Below, piece by piece: positions 9,015 through 17,373 of a DNA stretch of 64,000 nucleotides. Every line of letters begins with the position of its first letter. Within the stretch, counting starts at the first letter, position 1. The stretch comes from Streptomyces griseoviridis (GTDB lineage Bacteria; Actinomycetota; Actinomycetes; Streptomycetales; Streptomycetaceae): contig BMSM01000001.1 of NCBI GenBank assembly GCA_014649155.1, positions 434,001-498,000 on the forward strand, written 5' to 3'. The notes under the pieces are model-generated. The model did not search any database. It saw nothing but the letters and a program-made list of their open reading frames with translations, and was not told where the DNA came from. A program made the position numbers and the translations under genes.

Positions 9015-11042
9015 ATGAGCGCGGACACGTCGCAGGAGCAGGTCCCGGGCCGTGTCCTCGTCTCCATCGGGGCGCTGCTCCTGGGCATGCTGCTGGCCGC
9101 CCTCGACCAGACGATCGTCTCGACCGCGCTGCCCACCATCGTCAGCGACCTCGGCGGCATGGAGCACCTGTCGTGGGTCGTGACGGCGTATCTGCTGGCC
9201 GCGACCGCCGCGACCCCGCTGTGGGGCAAGCTCGGCGACCAGTACGGGCGCAAACGGCTGTTCCAGACGGCGATCGTCATCTTCCTGGCCGGATCGGCCC
9301 TGTGCGGGATCGCGCGGGGCATGGGCGAACTGATCGCCTTCCGGGCCGTGCAGGGGCTCGGCGGCGGCGGGCTGATGGTGCTGTCGATGGCGATCGTCGG
9401 CGACCTGGTGTCCCCCCGGGAGCGGGGCCGCTACCAGGGGCTGTTCGGTGCCGTGTTCGGCGCGACCAGCGTGCTGGGGCCGCTGCTCGGCGGCATCTTC
9501 ACCGAGCACCTGAGCTGGCGCTGGGTCTTCTACATCAACCTCCCCGTGGGCCTGGTCGCCCTCGCCGTGATCGCCGCGGTCCTGCACATCCCGCGCCGCA
9601 CCGAACGGCACGTCATCGACTACCTCGGCACCTTCCTCATCGCCGCCGTCGCCACCTGCCTGGTACTGGTCGCCTCCCTCGGCGGCACCACCTGGGCGTG
9701 GGCGTCCCCGCAGATCATCGGACTGGCGGTGCTCGGCGCGCTGCTCGCCGCCGTCTTCGTGGCCGTCGAGCGCCGGGCCGCCGAGCCCGTCCTGCCGCCG
9801 CGCCTGTTCCGCGTCCGCACCTTCGTGCTGTCGGCCGTGATCAGCCTGGTCGTCGGCTTCGCGCTGTTCGGCGCGATGACGTACCTGCCGACCTTCCTCC
9901 AGGTCGTGCAGGGCGTCAGCCCGACCATGTCCGGCGTGCACATGCTGCCGATGGTGATCGGTCTGCTGCTGGCGTCCACCGTCTCCGGGCAGATCGTCAG
10001 CCGCACCGGCCGCTGGAAGGTCTTCCCCGTCGCCGGTACCGGCGTCACCGCCCTCGGCCTGCTCCTGCTGCACCAGCTCGACGAGAACAGCCCCACCGCC
10101 GAGATGAGCGCCTTCTTCTTCGTCTTCGGACTGGGCCTCGGCCTGGTGATGCAGGTCCTCGTCCTCATCGTGCAGAACGCCGTCCCGTACGCGGACCTGG
10201 GCGTCGCCACCTCCGGCGCCACCTTCTTCCGCTCGATCGGCGCGGCCTTCGGCGTGGCCGTCTTCGGCACGGTCTTCGCGAGCCGCCTCGGGGAGCGCCT
10301 CACCGACGCCTTCCGCGGCGCGTCCCTGCCGCCCGGCGTCACCGCCGACGCCCTCAAGTCCGACCCGCGCGGCATCGGCGCCCTGCCCCCGGCGCTGCGC
10401 CCGGACGCCGTGCACGCCTACGCCGCCTCCATCACCGACGTCTTTCTCTACGCCGCGCCCGTCGCCCTCCTCGGCTTCGTACTGGCCTGGTTCCTGAAGG
10501 AGGACCGGCTGCGCGGCTCGGTCACCGCGCCCGACGGCGCCCAGACCTTCGCCAGCAACCCCGTCGAGCGGTCCTCGCACGACGAGGCGTGCCGCGCCCT
10601 GTCCGTCCTCGGCACCCGCGCGGGCCGCCGCGCCGCCTACCGGAGGATCACCGCGCGCGCCGGGTACGACCTGCTGCCCGCGACGAGCTGGCTGCTGCTG
10701 CGGATCAGGCGGTACGGCTGTGTGGAGCCGGGCCTGCTCGCGGAGGACAGCGCCGTCCCGCTGACCGTCGTCCTGGAGGCCGCCCGCGAGGCCGAGGTGC
10801 GCCGGCTCGCCGTCCGGCAGGGGCTCGGGCTGGTCCTGACCGGCCAGGGGCACGAGGTCGCCGACCGGCTGGCGCGGGCCCGCGAGGACTCGCTGGCCGA
10901 ACTCCTCGGCGACTGGTGGGGCCCGGACCGGCCGCGGGACCTGACCCGCCTGGTGGCGGAGCTGAACGGCGAGCTGTGCGGCGCGCGCCGGGAGCGCCCG
11001 CACGAGGGGCGCCGGGCCGGCGACCTCACGCGCACCGGGTGA
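9015..11042 (+). CDS. MDR-type MFS transporter (DHA2-like) with C-terminal winged-helix-like extension
   Basis: 675 residues. The first about 510 residues form a DHA2-type drug:H+ antiporter with 14 predicted helices: LDQTIVSTALPTIVSDLGG, WGKLGDQYGRKRLFQ (motif A), FRAVQGLGGGGLMVLSMAIVGDLV, and GATSVLGPLLGGIF (motif C). After the last helix (PVALLGFVLAWFLKEDRL) comes an unusual cytoplasmic tail of about 150 residues (ACRALSVLGTRAGRRAAYRRIT ... VPLTVVLEAAREAEVRRLAVRQGLGLVLTGQGHEVADRLARAREDSLAELL) that looks like a MarR-type winged helix. ATG 9015 follows GGGAGGTTCC; a GTG at 8991 is possible but lacks a ribosome site. Overlaps the convergent GNAT gene by 17 bp. Confidence 0.9.
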   Translation: MSADTSQEQVPGRVLVSIGALLLGMLLAALDQTIVSTALPTIVSDLGGMEHLSWVVTAYLLAATAATPLWGKLGDQYGRKRLFQTAIVIFLAGSALCGIARGMGELIAFRAVQGLGGGGLMVLSMAIVGDLVSPRERGRYQGLFGAVFGATSVLGPLLGGIFTEHLSWRWVFYINLPVGLVALAVIAAVLHIPRRTERHVIDYLGTFLIAAVATCLVLVASLGGTTWAWASPQIIGLAVLGALLAAVFVAVERRAAEPVLPPRLFRVRTFVLSAVISLVVGFALFGAMTYLPTFLQVVQGVSPTMSGVHMLPMVIGLLLASTVSGQIVSRTGRWKVFPVAGTGVTALGLLLLHQLDENSPTAEMSAFFFVFGLGLGLVMQVLVLIVQNAVPYADLGVATSGATFFRSIGAAFGVAVFGTVFASRLGERLTDAFRGASLPPGVTADALKSDPRGIGALPPALRPDAVHAYAASITDVFLYAAPVALLGFVLAWFLKEDRLRGSVTAPDGAQTFASNPVERSSHDEACRALSVLGTRAGRRAAYRRITARAGYDLLPATSWLLLRIRRYGCVEPGLLAEDSAVPLTVVLEAAREAEVRRLAVRQGLGLVLTGQGHEVADRLARAREDSLAELLGDWWGPDRPRDLTRLVAELNGELCGARRERPHEGRRAGDLTRTG

Positions 11043-11541
11043 GCAGCTCCTTGCCGAACCAGTGCTCGGCGTACGGGTCGTCGTTGTACGCCGGGATCTC
11101 CCGGTAGCCGAGCCGGGCATACAGGGCGCGGGCCTCGACCAGGTCGCCGCGGGTGTCCAGCACGATCCGGGCCGCGCCCAGCTCCCGCGCCGCCGCCTCC
11201 GCCGCGCCGACGAGCAGCGCGGCCCCGCCCCGCCCGCGCAGCGCCGGGGCCACGTACACCCGGGTCAGCTCGGCCCGCGCGGCGTCCAGCAGCCGTACGC
11301 CCGCCGTGCCGGCCGGCTCCCCGGCCCACCGGGCGACCAGCAGCCGGCCGGTGGGCGGGGCGAGTTCGGCGCCGGTCACGCGGGCGGTCTCCCGCGCCAG
11401 CTCCGCCGGGTCGGTGCGCCGGCCCTCGTGCCGCAGGTACCAGCGGTCGCTGACCTCGGTGTAGTACGCCCGCCAGAGCGCGGTCGCGGCGGGGGAGCCG
11501 GGGGACTCCGGGGTGATGGTCCAGCGCGTCATGGACGGCAT
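11026..11541 (-). CDS. GNAT family N-acetyltransferase
   Basis: 171 residues of the Acetyltransf_1 fold. The acetyl-CoA site VAPALRGRGGAALLVGAAEAAARELGAARIVLDTRGDLVEARALYARLGYREIPAYNDDP contains the R-G-x-G-G-A/G pyrophosphate loop and the A-L-Y-x-x-x-G-Y/F motif. It ends HWFGKEL, common in single-domain Streptomyces GNATs. Substrate unknown. Two ATGs (11539-11541 and 11530-11532) are possible; neither has a strong ribosome site and I take the first. Convergent overlap with the MFS gene. Confidence 0.88.
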   Translation of the reverse strand: MPSMTRWTITPESPGSPAATALWRAYYTEVSDRWYLRHEGRRTDPAELARETARVTGAELAPPTGRLLVARWAGEPAGTAGVRLLDAARAELTRVYVAPALRGRGGAALLVGAAEAAARELGAARIVLDTRGDLVEARALYARLGYREIPAYNDDPYAEHWFGKELLTRCA

Positions 11542-11720
11542 GGTCGGCGGGGTGCGTGCCGCGCGCAACGGCTTTTGCCGGCGGGGCGGGTGCGGCGTAC
11601 GGGGTGGTACCGGGCCGGGCCGGGCGCCCCGCGCACCGTTTGACAGGGCCTCAGCGGGTACACGGTCCGCGAACCGGCCCGTACGGAAAGCCGGTTGGCC
11701 CGACAACCCGGAAGGCATTC

Positions 11721-12371
11721 ATGTCCACAGGCGTGATCATCGCTCTGATCGTGATCGTGGCGGCCGTGCTGGTCGTCGCGGCCGTCCTGACCCTGCGCGG
11801 CCGGGGGGCGGGCCGCGGCGGAAATCTGAAGCGTCGCTTCGGGCCGGAGTACGAGCGCACGGTGGCCCGGCACGACGGCGACACCAAGGCGGCCGAGCGG
11901 GAGCTGGCCGCGCGCGTGGAGCGGCACGGTTCGCTGCGCACCCGGCCCCTGGAGCCCGCCGAGCGGGAGCGGTTCGAGGCCCGCTGGACGGCCGCGCAGG
12001 AGCGGTTCGTCGACTCCCCGCGCGAGGCGGTCGCCGAGGCCGACCGGCTGCTGTCGGAGCTGGCCGGCGCCCGGGGCTACCCGGACGGCGGGCAGTACGA
12101 GGAGCAGGTCGCGGCGCTGTCCGTGCACCACGCCCACCACGTCGACGGCTACCGGCGCGTGCACCGCGCGGCGGCCGACGCCACCCACGCGGACGACGCC
12201 GCCGGCACCGAGCGGATGCGCGAGGCCATGGTCGAGGCCCGCGCCCTCTTCGAGAAGCTGGTCCGCCACGACCACGGCGACCACCGCGCCGACCGCGCCG
12301 GCCACACGTCGGCCGCCCGTGAGAACCACCAGCCCTGGGCACTGAACCGCCGTCACGCGAAGGAGAGTTGA
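11721..12371 (+). CDS. Membrane-anchored helical protein of unknown function
   Basis: 216 residues: an N-terminal membrane helix (TGVIIALIVIVAAVLVVAAVLTL) followed by a charged, mainly helical cytoplasmic part (RRFGPEYERTVARHDGDTKAAERELAARVERHGSL). The segment RFEARWTAAQERFVDSPREAVAEADRLLSEL is shared in altered form with the next gene product, so the two are paralogous in part. A His-rich C-terminus (HHAHHVDGYRRVHRAAADATHADD) may bind metal. Ribosome site GGAAGGCATTC before ATG 11721. The pair is a recurrent two-gene unit in Streptomyces as I recall; the role is unknown. Confidence 0.8.
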   Translation: MSTGVIIALIVIVAAVLVVAAVLTLRGRGAGRGGNLKRRFGPEYERTVARHDGDTKAAERELAARVERHGSLRTRPLEPAERERFEARWTAAQERFVDSPREAVAEADRLLSELAGARGYPDGGQYEEQVAALSVHHAHHVDGYRRVHRAAADATHADDAAGTERMREAMVEARALFEKLVRHDHGDHRADRAGHTSAARENHQPWALNRRHAKES

Positions 12372-12376
12372 ACCAC

Positions 12377-12958
12377 ATGTCCGACATGACCCGGCCGACC
12401 GGTGGAACCCCCGCCGCGCGAGGCCAGCACGAGACCGAGTCCCCCGACCGGCGGGCCGCGGGCACCGGCCCGGCGCTCGACCCCGACGCCCCGCTGGGCG
12501 CCCGGTCCGACCACGGCGCCGGCGTCCGCGCCGAGGCCACCCCGCACCTGCGCACCGAGGGCAGGGACGGCACCACCGGTGCTCTGGGCACCACCGGCGC
12601 CCCTGAGACGCCGGGGGCGTCGAGGACGCCGGGCACTGCGGCGCCGCACGCGTCCGGCGCCGGCACCCCGCTGCTGCCGCACGGGGAGTACGGCAAGCTG
12701 GAGGAGCGGCTGCACCACGCGGTGGCCGGTTTCGTGGACGGTCCGCGTGCCGCCGTCGAGGAGGCCGACCGCGTCCTGGAGGAGATCACCTCCCGCCTGA
12801 CCGACGCGGTGACGCACCGCCGCCGCACGCTGCGGGAGTCCTGGCGGTCCGCCGACGGCGGCCGCGACGACCGCGAGGCCACGGCCGCCGACACCGAGCA
12901 GCTCCGGCTGGCCCTGCGCGACTACCGGGAGCTGTCGGAGACCCTCATGCGCCTGTGA
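12377..12958 (+). CDS. Soluble partner of the preceding gene, shares the FVDGPR-type helical motif
   Basis: 193 residues. A disordered, Gly/Thr/Pro-rich N-terminal half is followed by a helical part: KLEERLHHAVAGFVDGPRAAVEEADRVLEEITSRL, clearly related to the RFVDSPREAVAEADRLLSEL segment of the upstream protein, then a basic helix RRRTLRESWR and an acidic C-terminus. No membrane segment. The ATG at 12377 is preferred (GGAGAG 9 nt upstream); an in-frame TTG at 12368 overlaps the upstream stop and sits too near the ribosome site. Stop-to-start distance is 5 nt, so the genes are an operon. Function unknown. Confidence 0.8.
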   Translation: MSDMTRPTGGTPAARGQHETESPDRRAAGTGPALDPDAPLGARSDHGAGVRAEATPHLRTEGRDGTTGALGTTGAPETPGASRTPGTAAPHASGAGTPLLPHGEYGKLEERLHHAVAGFVDGPRAAVEEADRVLEEITSRLTDAVTHRRRTLRESWRSADGGRDDREATAADTEQLRLALRDYRELSETLMRL

Positions 12959-13170
12959 CCCGGCGCTCCCCGTCCGCCCGGCCCACCCGCCACCGCCGCC
13001 CCACGCGCTCCGACGTCGTAGGGCCGCAAGCCCGGCGGGGGCCGGGCGGCGGCGTGTCCGGCTCCGGCGTCCGGCGGCCCCCGCACCGCCGATGCTCCCG
13101 GTACGGCGGACAGCCCGCCGCCGGCGCCCTGGCCCGAAGGCCGGTCGCCCGGACGCCAGGAGGAACGCGC

Positions 13171-13625
13171 GTGCCGGAACTCACCATGGCCGCCGTCGCC
13201 GCGGCGGACGCGGGTGCCACGGCCGGGATGCGGACGGCGGACGCGCCCAGCGAACCCGGGACGGTGCTGCGGGCGGGCCGGGACGCGCCGTGGGCCGGCT
13301 GGTGACGCCGGCGGACTGGCTGTCCGTCTCCCGCGTCCACCTGGAGTTCCGCCGCGGTCCCGACGGCGCCTGGACCCTGACGTGGCTGCGCGGCTCCCGG
13401 CCCGGCCCGTCCGCCGAGGTCCGCCTCACGACCGCCGGCCGCACCCGGCCCGTCGCCCACGGCGGCACGGCGCCCCTCCCCGGGGGTGGCAGCGGCGAGA
13501 TCGTCGTCCAGGACCGCGCGGAGCCGCGCGGCGTGGACGTGGGCTTCTCCCACGACGTCCGAGACGTCAGCGTTCGACCGACGGCGCCGACCCCGGCAGC
13601 GGGCGTCCCGCCGACTCCGTCATGA
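13171..13625 (+). pseudogene. FHA-domain protein, frameshifted
   Basis: GTG at 13171 with AGGAGG upstream opens a protein MPELTMAAVAAADAGATAG...PGTVLRAGRD that stops at TGA 13303-13305. The neighbouring frame continues seamlessly with LVTPADWLSVSRVHLEFRRGPDGAW...GEIVVQDRAEPRGV and stops at 13625. Joined, they give the FHA signature: the G-R-D of strand 3, the S-R-x-H phosphothreonine-binding motif, and the distal beta strands. The 455-nt span is not a multiple of three. The shift lies between about 13260 and 13305. Either a real inactivation or a sequencing/assembly indel. Intact homologs would bind phosphothreonine peptides of Ser/Thr kinases. The tail overlaps the convergent MFS gene by 59 bp. 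Confidence 0.7.
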
Positions 13626-14931
13626 ACCAGACCGCCACGCCGCCCACGACGGCCGCGGCCATCATGTAGTACGCGGGCATCATCAGGTCGCCCGTCGCGC
13701 CGATCAGGGCCGTCACCACCAGCGGGGTCGTGCCGCCGAACAGGGACACGGACACGTTGAAGCCGATGGAGAGGGAGCCGTAGCGCACCCGGGTCGGGAA
13801 GAGGGCCGGGAGGGCGGACGGCATCGCGGCGGTGAAGCAGACCAGCAGGAGGCCCAGCGCGGCCATGCCCAGGCCGACCGCGAGCAGGCTGCCCTGGCGG
13901 ATGAGGAGCAGCGCCGGGACGGACAGCAGCAGGAAGCCCGCGCAGCCCGCCGCGATCACCGGGCGCCGCCCGACCCGGTCGGTCAGGGCGCCCGCGAACG
14001 GCTGGACGACCATCATCAGGGCCATCACCGCGAGCACGACCAGCAGCCCGTGCGTCTCGTCGTACTCCAGCTCGCTCGTCAGGTAGCTCGGCATGTACGA
14101 CAGCAGCATGTAGTCGGTGACGTTGAAGACCAGGACCAGGCCGACGCAGAGCAGCAGCGCCTGCCACTGGCCGGTGATCATGTCGCGCAGCGGCACCTTC
14201 ACCCGCGCCGACTCCGACTTCTCCACCTCCGCCGCGAACGCCGGCGTCTCCTCCAGGCGCATCCGCAGGTACAGGCCGACGATGCCCATCGGGCCCGCGA
14301 TCAGGAACGGGACGCGCCAGCCCCAGGAGGTCAGGTCACCGTCGGGGAGCAGTGCCGTCATCAGGGTGACCAGCCCGGCGCCGCCGATGTACCCGGCCAG
14401 CGTGCCGAACTCCAGCCAGCTCCCGAGGAACCCGCGCCGCTTGTCGGGGGCGTACTCCGCGATGAAGGTGGAGGCGCCCGCGTACTCGCCGCCGGTGGAG
14501 AAGCCCTGCACCAGCCGGGCCGCCAGCAGCAGGACCGGCGCCCACACGCCGATCGTCGCGTACGACGGGATCAGTCCGATCGCGAAGGTGCCCGCCGCCA
14601 TCAGGATCATCGTCAGCGCGAGGACCTTCTGCCGCCCGACGCGGTCGCCCAGCGGGCCGAAGACCATGCCGCCCAGCGGCCGGACCAGGAACGCCGCCGC
14701 GAACGCGCCGAACGTCGACAGCAACTGGGCCGTCGGGTTGCCGGACGGGAAGAAGACCTTGCCCAGCGTCACCGCGATGTAGCTGTAGACACCGAAGTCG
14801 AACCACTCCATCGCGTTGCCCAGCGCCGCCGCCTTCACGGCACGCCGGACGAGCGCGGGATCGGTGACGGTGGCGCCGGGCGGGCGCGCCTGGGCGAGGG
14901 AGGGCAAAGGGGCGACGGTGGCGGCCGACAA
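13567..14931 (-). CDS. MHS-family MFS transporter (proline/betaine or dicarboxylate:H+ symporter, ProP-like)
   Basis: 454 residues, 12 helices. The N-terminal KAAALGNAMEWFDFGVYSYIAVTLGKVFFP and the loop GPLGDRVGRQKVLALTMILMA are hallmarks of the metabolite:H+ symporter branch, and STGGEYAGASTFIAEYAPDKRRGFLGSWLEFG matches ProP/KgtP/ShiA transporters. The likely substrate is an osmolyte or organic acid, not resolvable here. The start appears to be TTG at 14929-14931: the alternatives cut into the conserved segment, though its ribosome site (AGGTAGGCGAGC) is imperfect. Divergent from the GT87-PAP2 gene across a 390-bp gap. Confidence 0.87.
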   Translation of the reverse strand: MSAATVAPLPSLAQARPPGATVTDPALVRRAVKAAALGNAMEWFDFGVYSYIAVTLGKVFFPSGNPTAQLLSTFGAFAAAFLVRPLGGMVFGPLGDRVGRQKVLALTMILMAAGTFAIGLIPSYATIGVWAPVLLLAARLVQGFSTGGEYAGASTFIAEYAPDKRRGFLGSWLEFGTLAGYIGGAGLVTLMTALLPDGDLTSWGWRVPFLIAGPMGIVGLYLRMRLEETPAFAAEVEKSESARVKVPLRDMITGQWQALLLCVGLVLVFNVTDYMLLSYMPSYLTSELEYDETHGLLVVLAVMALMMVVQPFAGALTDRVGRRPVIAAGCAGFLLLSVPALLLIRQGSLLAVGLGMAALGLLLVCFTAAMPSALPALFPTRVRYGSLSIGFNVSVSLFGGTTPLVVTALIGATGDLMMPAYYMMAAAVVGGVAVWFMTESAGRPLPGSAPSVER

Positions 14932-15321
14932 GACTTCGCTCGCCTACCTTTCGACGGGGACGGGGACGCGGCCCGCGCGGCGGCGCTGGCGCCGGGCCGA
15001 AAACCGACCATAGGGGGAGAACCTCCGGTCACCTGCCGTGCCGAATTCATTGCAGAGTGCACCAAAACCGCGTCCACGCAGGGACGTCTTCCGGCCACGG
15101 ACGGTTCCTGGACGGGCCCCGCTGTGATCCTTCTCGCTCCCCGGGGCGGCGGGCGAACCGCGGTCCCACTATCGTCATCCGGACAAAACGAGAGCGGCCG
15201 TCAGGTGAAGGCGGGGTTGCCTGCGTCTCTCTCCGGGGGTGGTGCGAACCTCATAAGGTTCGCAAAGGAGATCCACGCACACGGGACGCGTGGGACGGAC
15301 GGGGCGGGAGGCCGACGAGGC
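14932..15321. other. 390-bp divergent intergenic region
   Basis: No gene seen. It separates the divergent MHS transporter and GT87-PAP2 genes and must hold their promoters. The one clear structure is the inverted repeat at 15243-15264, listed separately. Confidence 0.6.
15243..15264. promoter_or_regulatory. Perfect inverted repeat upstream of GT87-PAP2 gene
   Basis: TGCGAACCT and AGGTTCGCA (9-bp arms) flank the 4-nt centre CATA, 57 nt before the GTG start. It is too far from any gene end to be a terminator of the divergent gene, so an operator or 5' UTR hairpin is likely. Confidence 0.5.
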
Positions 15322-17373
15322 GTGGCGAATGCGGAACACGGCGGGAGACCGGCGGAGGCGGCCTTCGGGGCGACCGCCCTCGGGGCCACCAGGGCACGCC
15401 TGCACCTGGCCAGGGCGGGACTGTGGCTGGTCGCCGCCGTCCTCGCCGTACGACAGCTCGCGGTGGTGCTCGGCACCCCGCGCGGCGAGCGGCTGACCGA
15501 CCTGGAGACCTGGGTGGGGCCCGACGGGGTCCTGCACGTGGAGGGTTCCCTGTACGACTCGACCAGGTTCACCGGCACGCCGTTCGCCGGGCTGGTCCTC
15601 AAACCGCTGACCCGGGCCGCCGAGCAGGCCCTCGGCTGGGGCTGGACCTTCGGCACCCTGCTGCTGGTCGTCGCCCTCGGCGTGGTCGCGGCCCGCGCGC
15701 TGCCCCATCCGGTCGGCCGCCGCACCGCGCTGCTCGCCGCGCCGGTCGCGGTCAGCCTGCTGATGCTCTCCCTGCCGGTGCGCAACACCCTCTGGCTCGG
15801 CCAGACCAGCATCGTCCCGGTCCTGCTGGTGCTGCTCGGCTGCCTCGCCGTGCGCGGCGAACGCGCCGGCGGTCTGCTCATCGGTGTCGCCGCCGCCTTC
15901 CAGCCGACGGTGCTGCTGTTCGTGCCGCTGCTGTGGTTCACCGGCCGCCGCCGCGCCGCCGCGACCACCGCCGTCACCTTCGCCGTCTGCACCGCGCTCG
16001 CCTGGGCGGCGATGGCCCACGACTCGTACACGTACTGGGTGCACCACATGGCCGGGGTCGGGCTCGGCGGCGCCGCCGACGACCTCGCCAACCAGTCCCT
16101 GCACGGCGCCCTGCTGCGGTTCGGCCTGACCGGGCCGCTGGAGATCGCCCTCTTCGTCGTCCTCGGTGCCGCCGTCGCCGTCCTCGGCCTGCGCCGGGCC
16201 GTGCGCTACGCCCGTGACGGCCAGCTCCTGCTCGCCGTCGCCGTCACCGGCTGCGCGGCCGTCGCGATCTCGCCCACCACCTGGCAGCACCAGCTCCTGT
16301 GGGTGCTGCTCGCGGTCGTCGGCCGGGTCGGCAAGCGGGCCTCCGACCGGTACGTGTGGCCGGTCGCCGTCGTCCTGGTGATGACCCTCCCGGCGAAGAT
16401 GATGCTGCCGAACATGGCGGCCCTGTACCCGCTCCGCGACAACCTGGTCCTGCTCGCGGCCGTCGCCGCCGCGACCGCCGTGCCGTTCCTCTCCCGCACC
16501 TCCCCGTACTTCCGGGACCCGGTCCCCGCCGAGTACGCGGCACCCGTCCCCACCCGCTTCAAGCACATCCCCCTGCTGCCGTTCCTGCGCCGGGTGCTCA
16601 CGCGGCCGAACCTGCTCCTGGAACTGCTGCTGATCCGGGTGACCTACGCCGCCTACTCCAAGGTCCGCCTCGCGGCGACCGGCGGCACCATCTCCGGCGG
16701 CCGGGCCCGCGCGGAGGAGCACGGCCACCAGATCCACGACCTCGAACGCTTCCTGCACATCGACATCGAGTACGCGGTCAACCACGCCGTGGTGAAGATC
16801 GGCTGGCTGCGGGACTTCTTCGACTTCTACTACACGTCGTTCCACTTCGTGGTCCCGCTGACCGTCCTCGGCGTCCTGTACTGGCGCCGCCCGGTCGACT
16901 ACCGCTGGGCCCGCGCCTCGCTCGGCTTCACCACGCTGCTCGCCCTGGTCGGCTTCTGGCTGTACCCGCTGGCCCCGCCGCGCCTGATGCCGTCGCTCGG
17001 CATCATCGACACGGTCCACGGCGTGCAGGACTTCTCCCGGCCGGACTACGGCACGCTGACCTCGCTGACCAACCAGTACGCGGCGATGCCGTCACTGCAC
17101 TTCGGCTGGTCGCTGTGGTGCGGGCTGGCCATCGCGATCATCGCGCCCAAGGCGTGGATGAAGGCGCTGGGCCTGCTGCACCCGCTGTTCACGGTCTCCG
17201 CGATCGTCGCGACCGGCAACCACTGGGTGCTGGACGCGGTGGGCGGCGCGGCGGTCGTCGCCGGCGGCTTCGGCCTGGCGTACCTCTTCCAGGGCCCCCG
17301 CGCCCGCACGGCCCAGGCGGTCGCCCTCAGCGACGACCGCCGCCCGTTGCAGCCCACCCCAGGAACGCGGTGA
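15322..17373 (+). CDS. Bifunctional GT87 glycosyltransferase / PAP2 phosphatase membrane protein
   Basis: 683 residues. The first about 400 form a polyprenol-phosphate-dependent GT87-type mannosyltransferase with about ten helices (LETWVGPDGVLHVEGSLYDS...FTGTPFAGLVLKPL is the early extracytoplasmic loop). The last about 230 form a PAP2/AUR1-type lipid phosphatase with the catalytic motifs M-P-S-L-H (His593) and GNHWVLD (His634, Asp638) and a FHFVVP loop. Members of both families act on lipid-linked sugars or inositol lipids at the outer face of the membrane. GTG 15322 is chosen because GGGAGG precedes it and residues further upstream have no family support; the frame stays open far upstream. 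Ends inside the convergent DUF397 gene (47-bp overlap). Confidence 0.9.
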   Translation: MANAEHGGRPAEAAFGATALGATRARLHLARAGLWLVAAVLAVRQLAVVLGTPRGERLTDLETWVGPDGVLHVEGSLYDSTRFTGTPFAGLVLKPLTRAAEQALGWGWTFGTLLLVVALGVVAARALPHPVGRRTALLAAPVAVSLLMLSLPVRNTLWLGQTSIVPVLLVLLGCLAVRGERAGGLLIGVAAAFQPTVLLFVPLLWFTGRRRAAATTAVTFAVCTALAWAAMAHDSYTYWVHHMAGVGLGGAADDLANQSLHGALLRFGLTGPLEIALFVVLGAAVAVLGLRRAVRYARDGQLLLAVAVTGCAAVAISPTTWQHQLLWVLLAVVGRVGKRASDRYVWPVAVVLVMTLPAKMMLPNMAALYPLRDNLVLLAAVAAATAVPFLSRTSPYFRDPVPAEYAAPVPTRFKHIPLLPFLRRVLTRPNLLLELLLIRVTYAAYSKVRLAATGGTISGGRARAEEHGHQIHDLERFLHIDIEYAVNHAVVKIGWLRDFFDFYYTSFHFVVPLTVLGVLYWRRPVDYRWARASLGFTTLLALVGFWLYPLAPPRLMPSLGIIDTVHGVQDFSRPDYGTLTSLTNQYAAMPSLHFGWSLWCGLAIAIIAPKAWMKALGLLHPLFTVSAIVATGNHWVLDAVGGAAVVAGGFGLAYLFQGPRARTAQAVALSDDRRPLQPTPGTR

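Noticed and set aside
11640..11645. TTGACA as -35 of a sigma-70-type promoter before the 11721 gene
   Set aside because: No -10 hexamer at 16-18 bp spacing; kept out as a promoter call.
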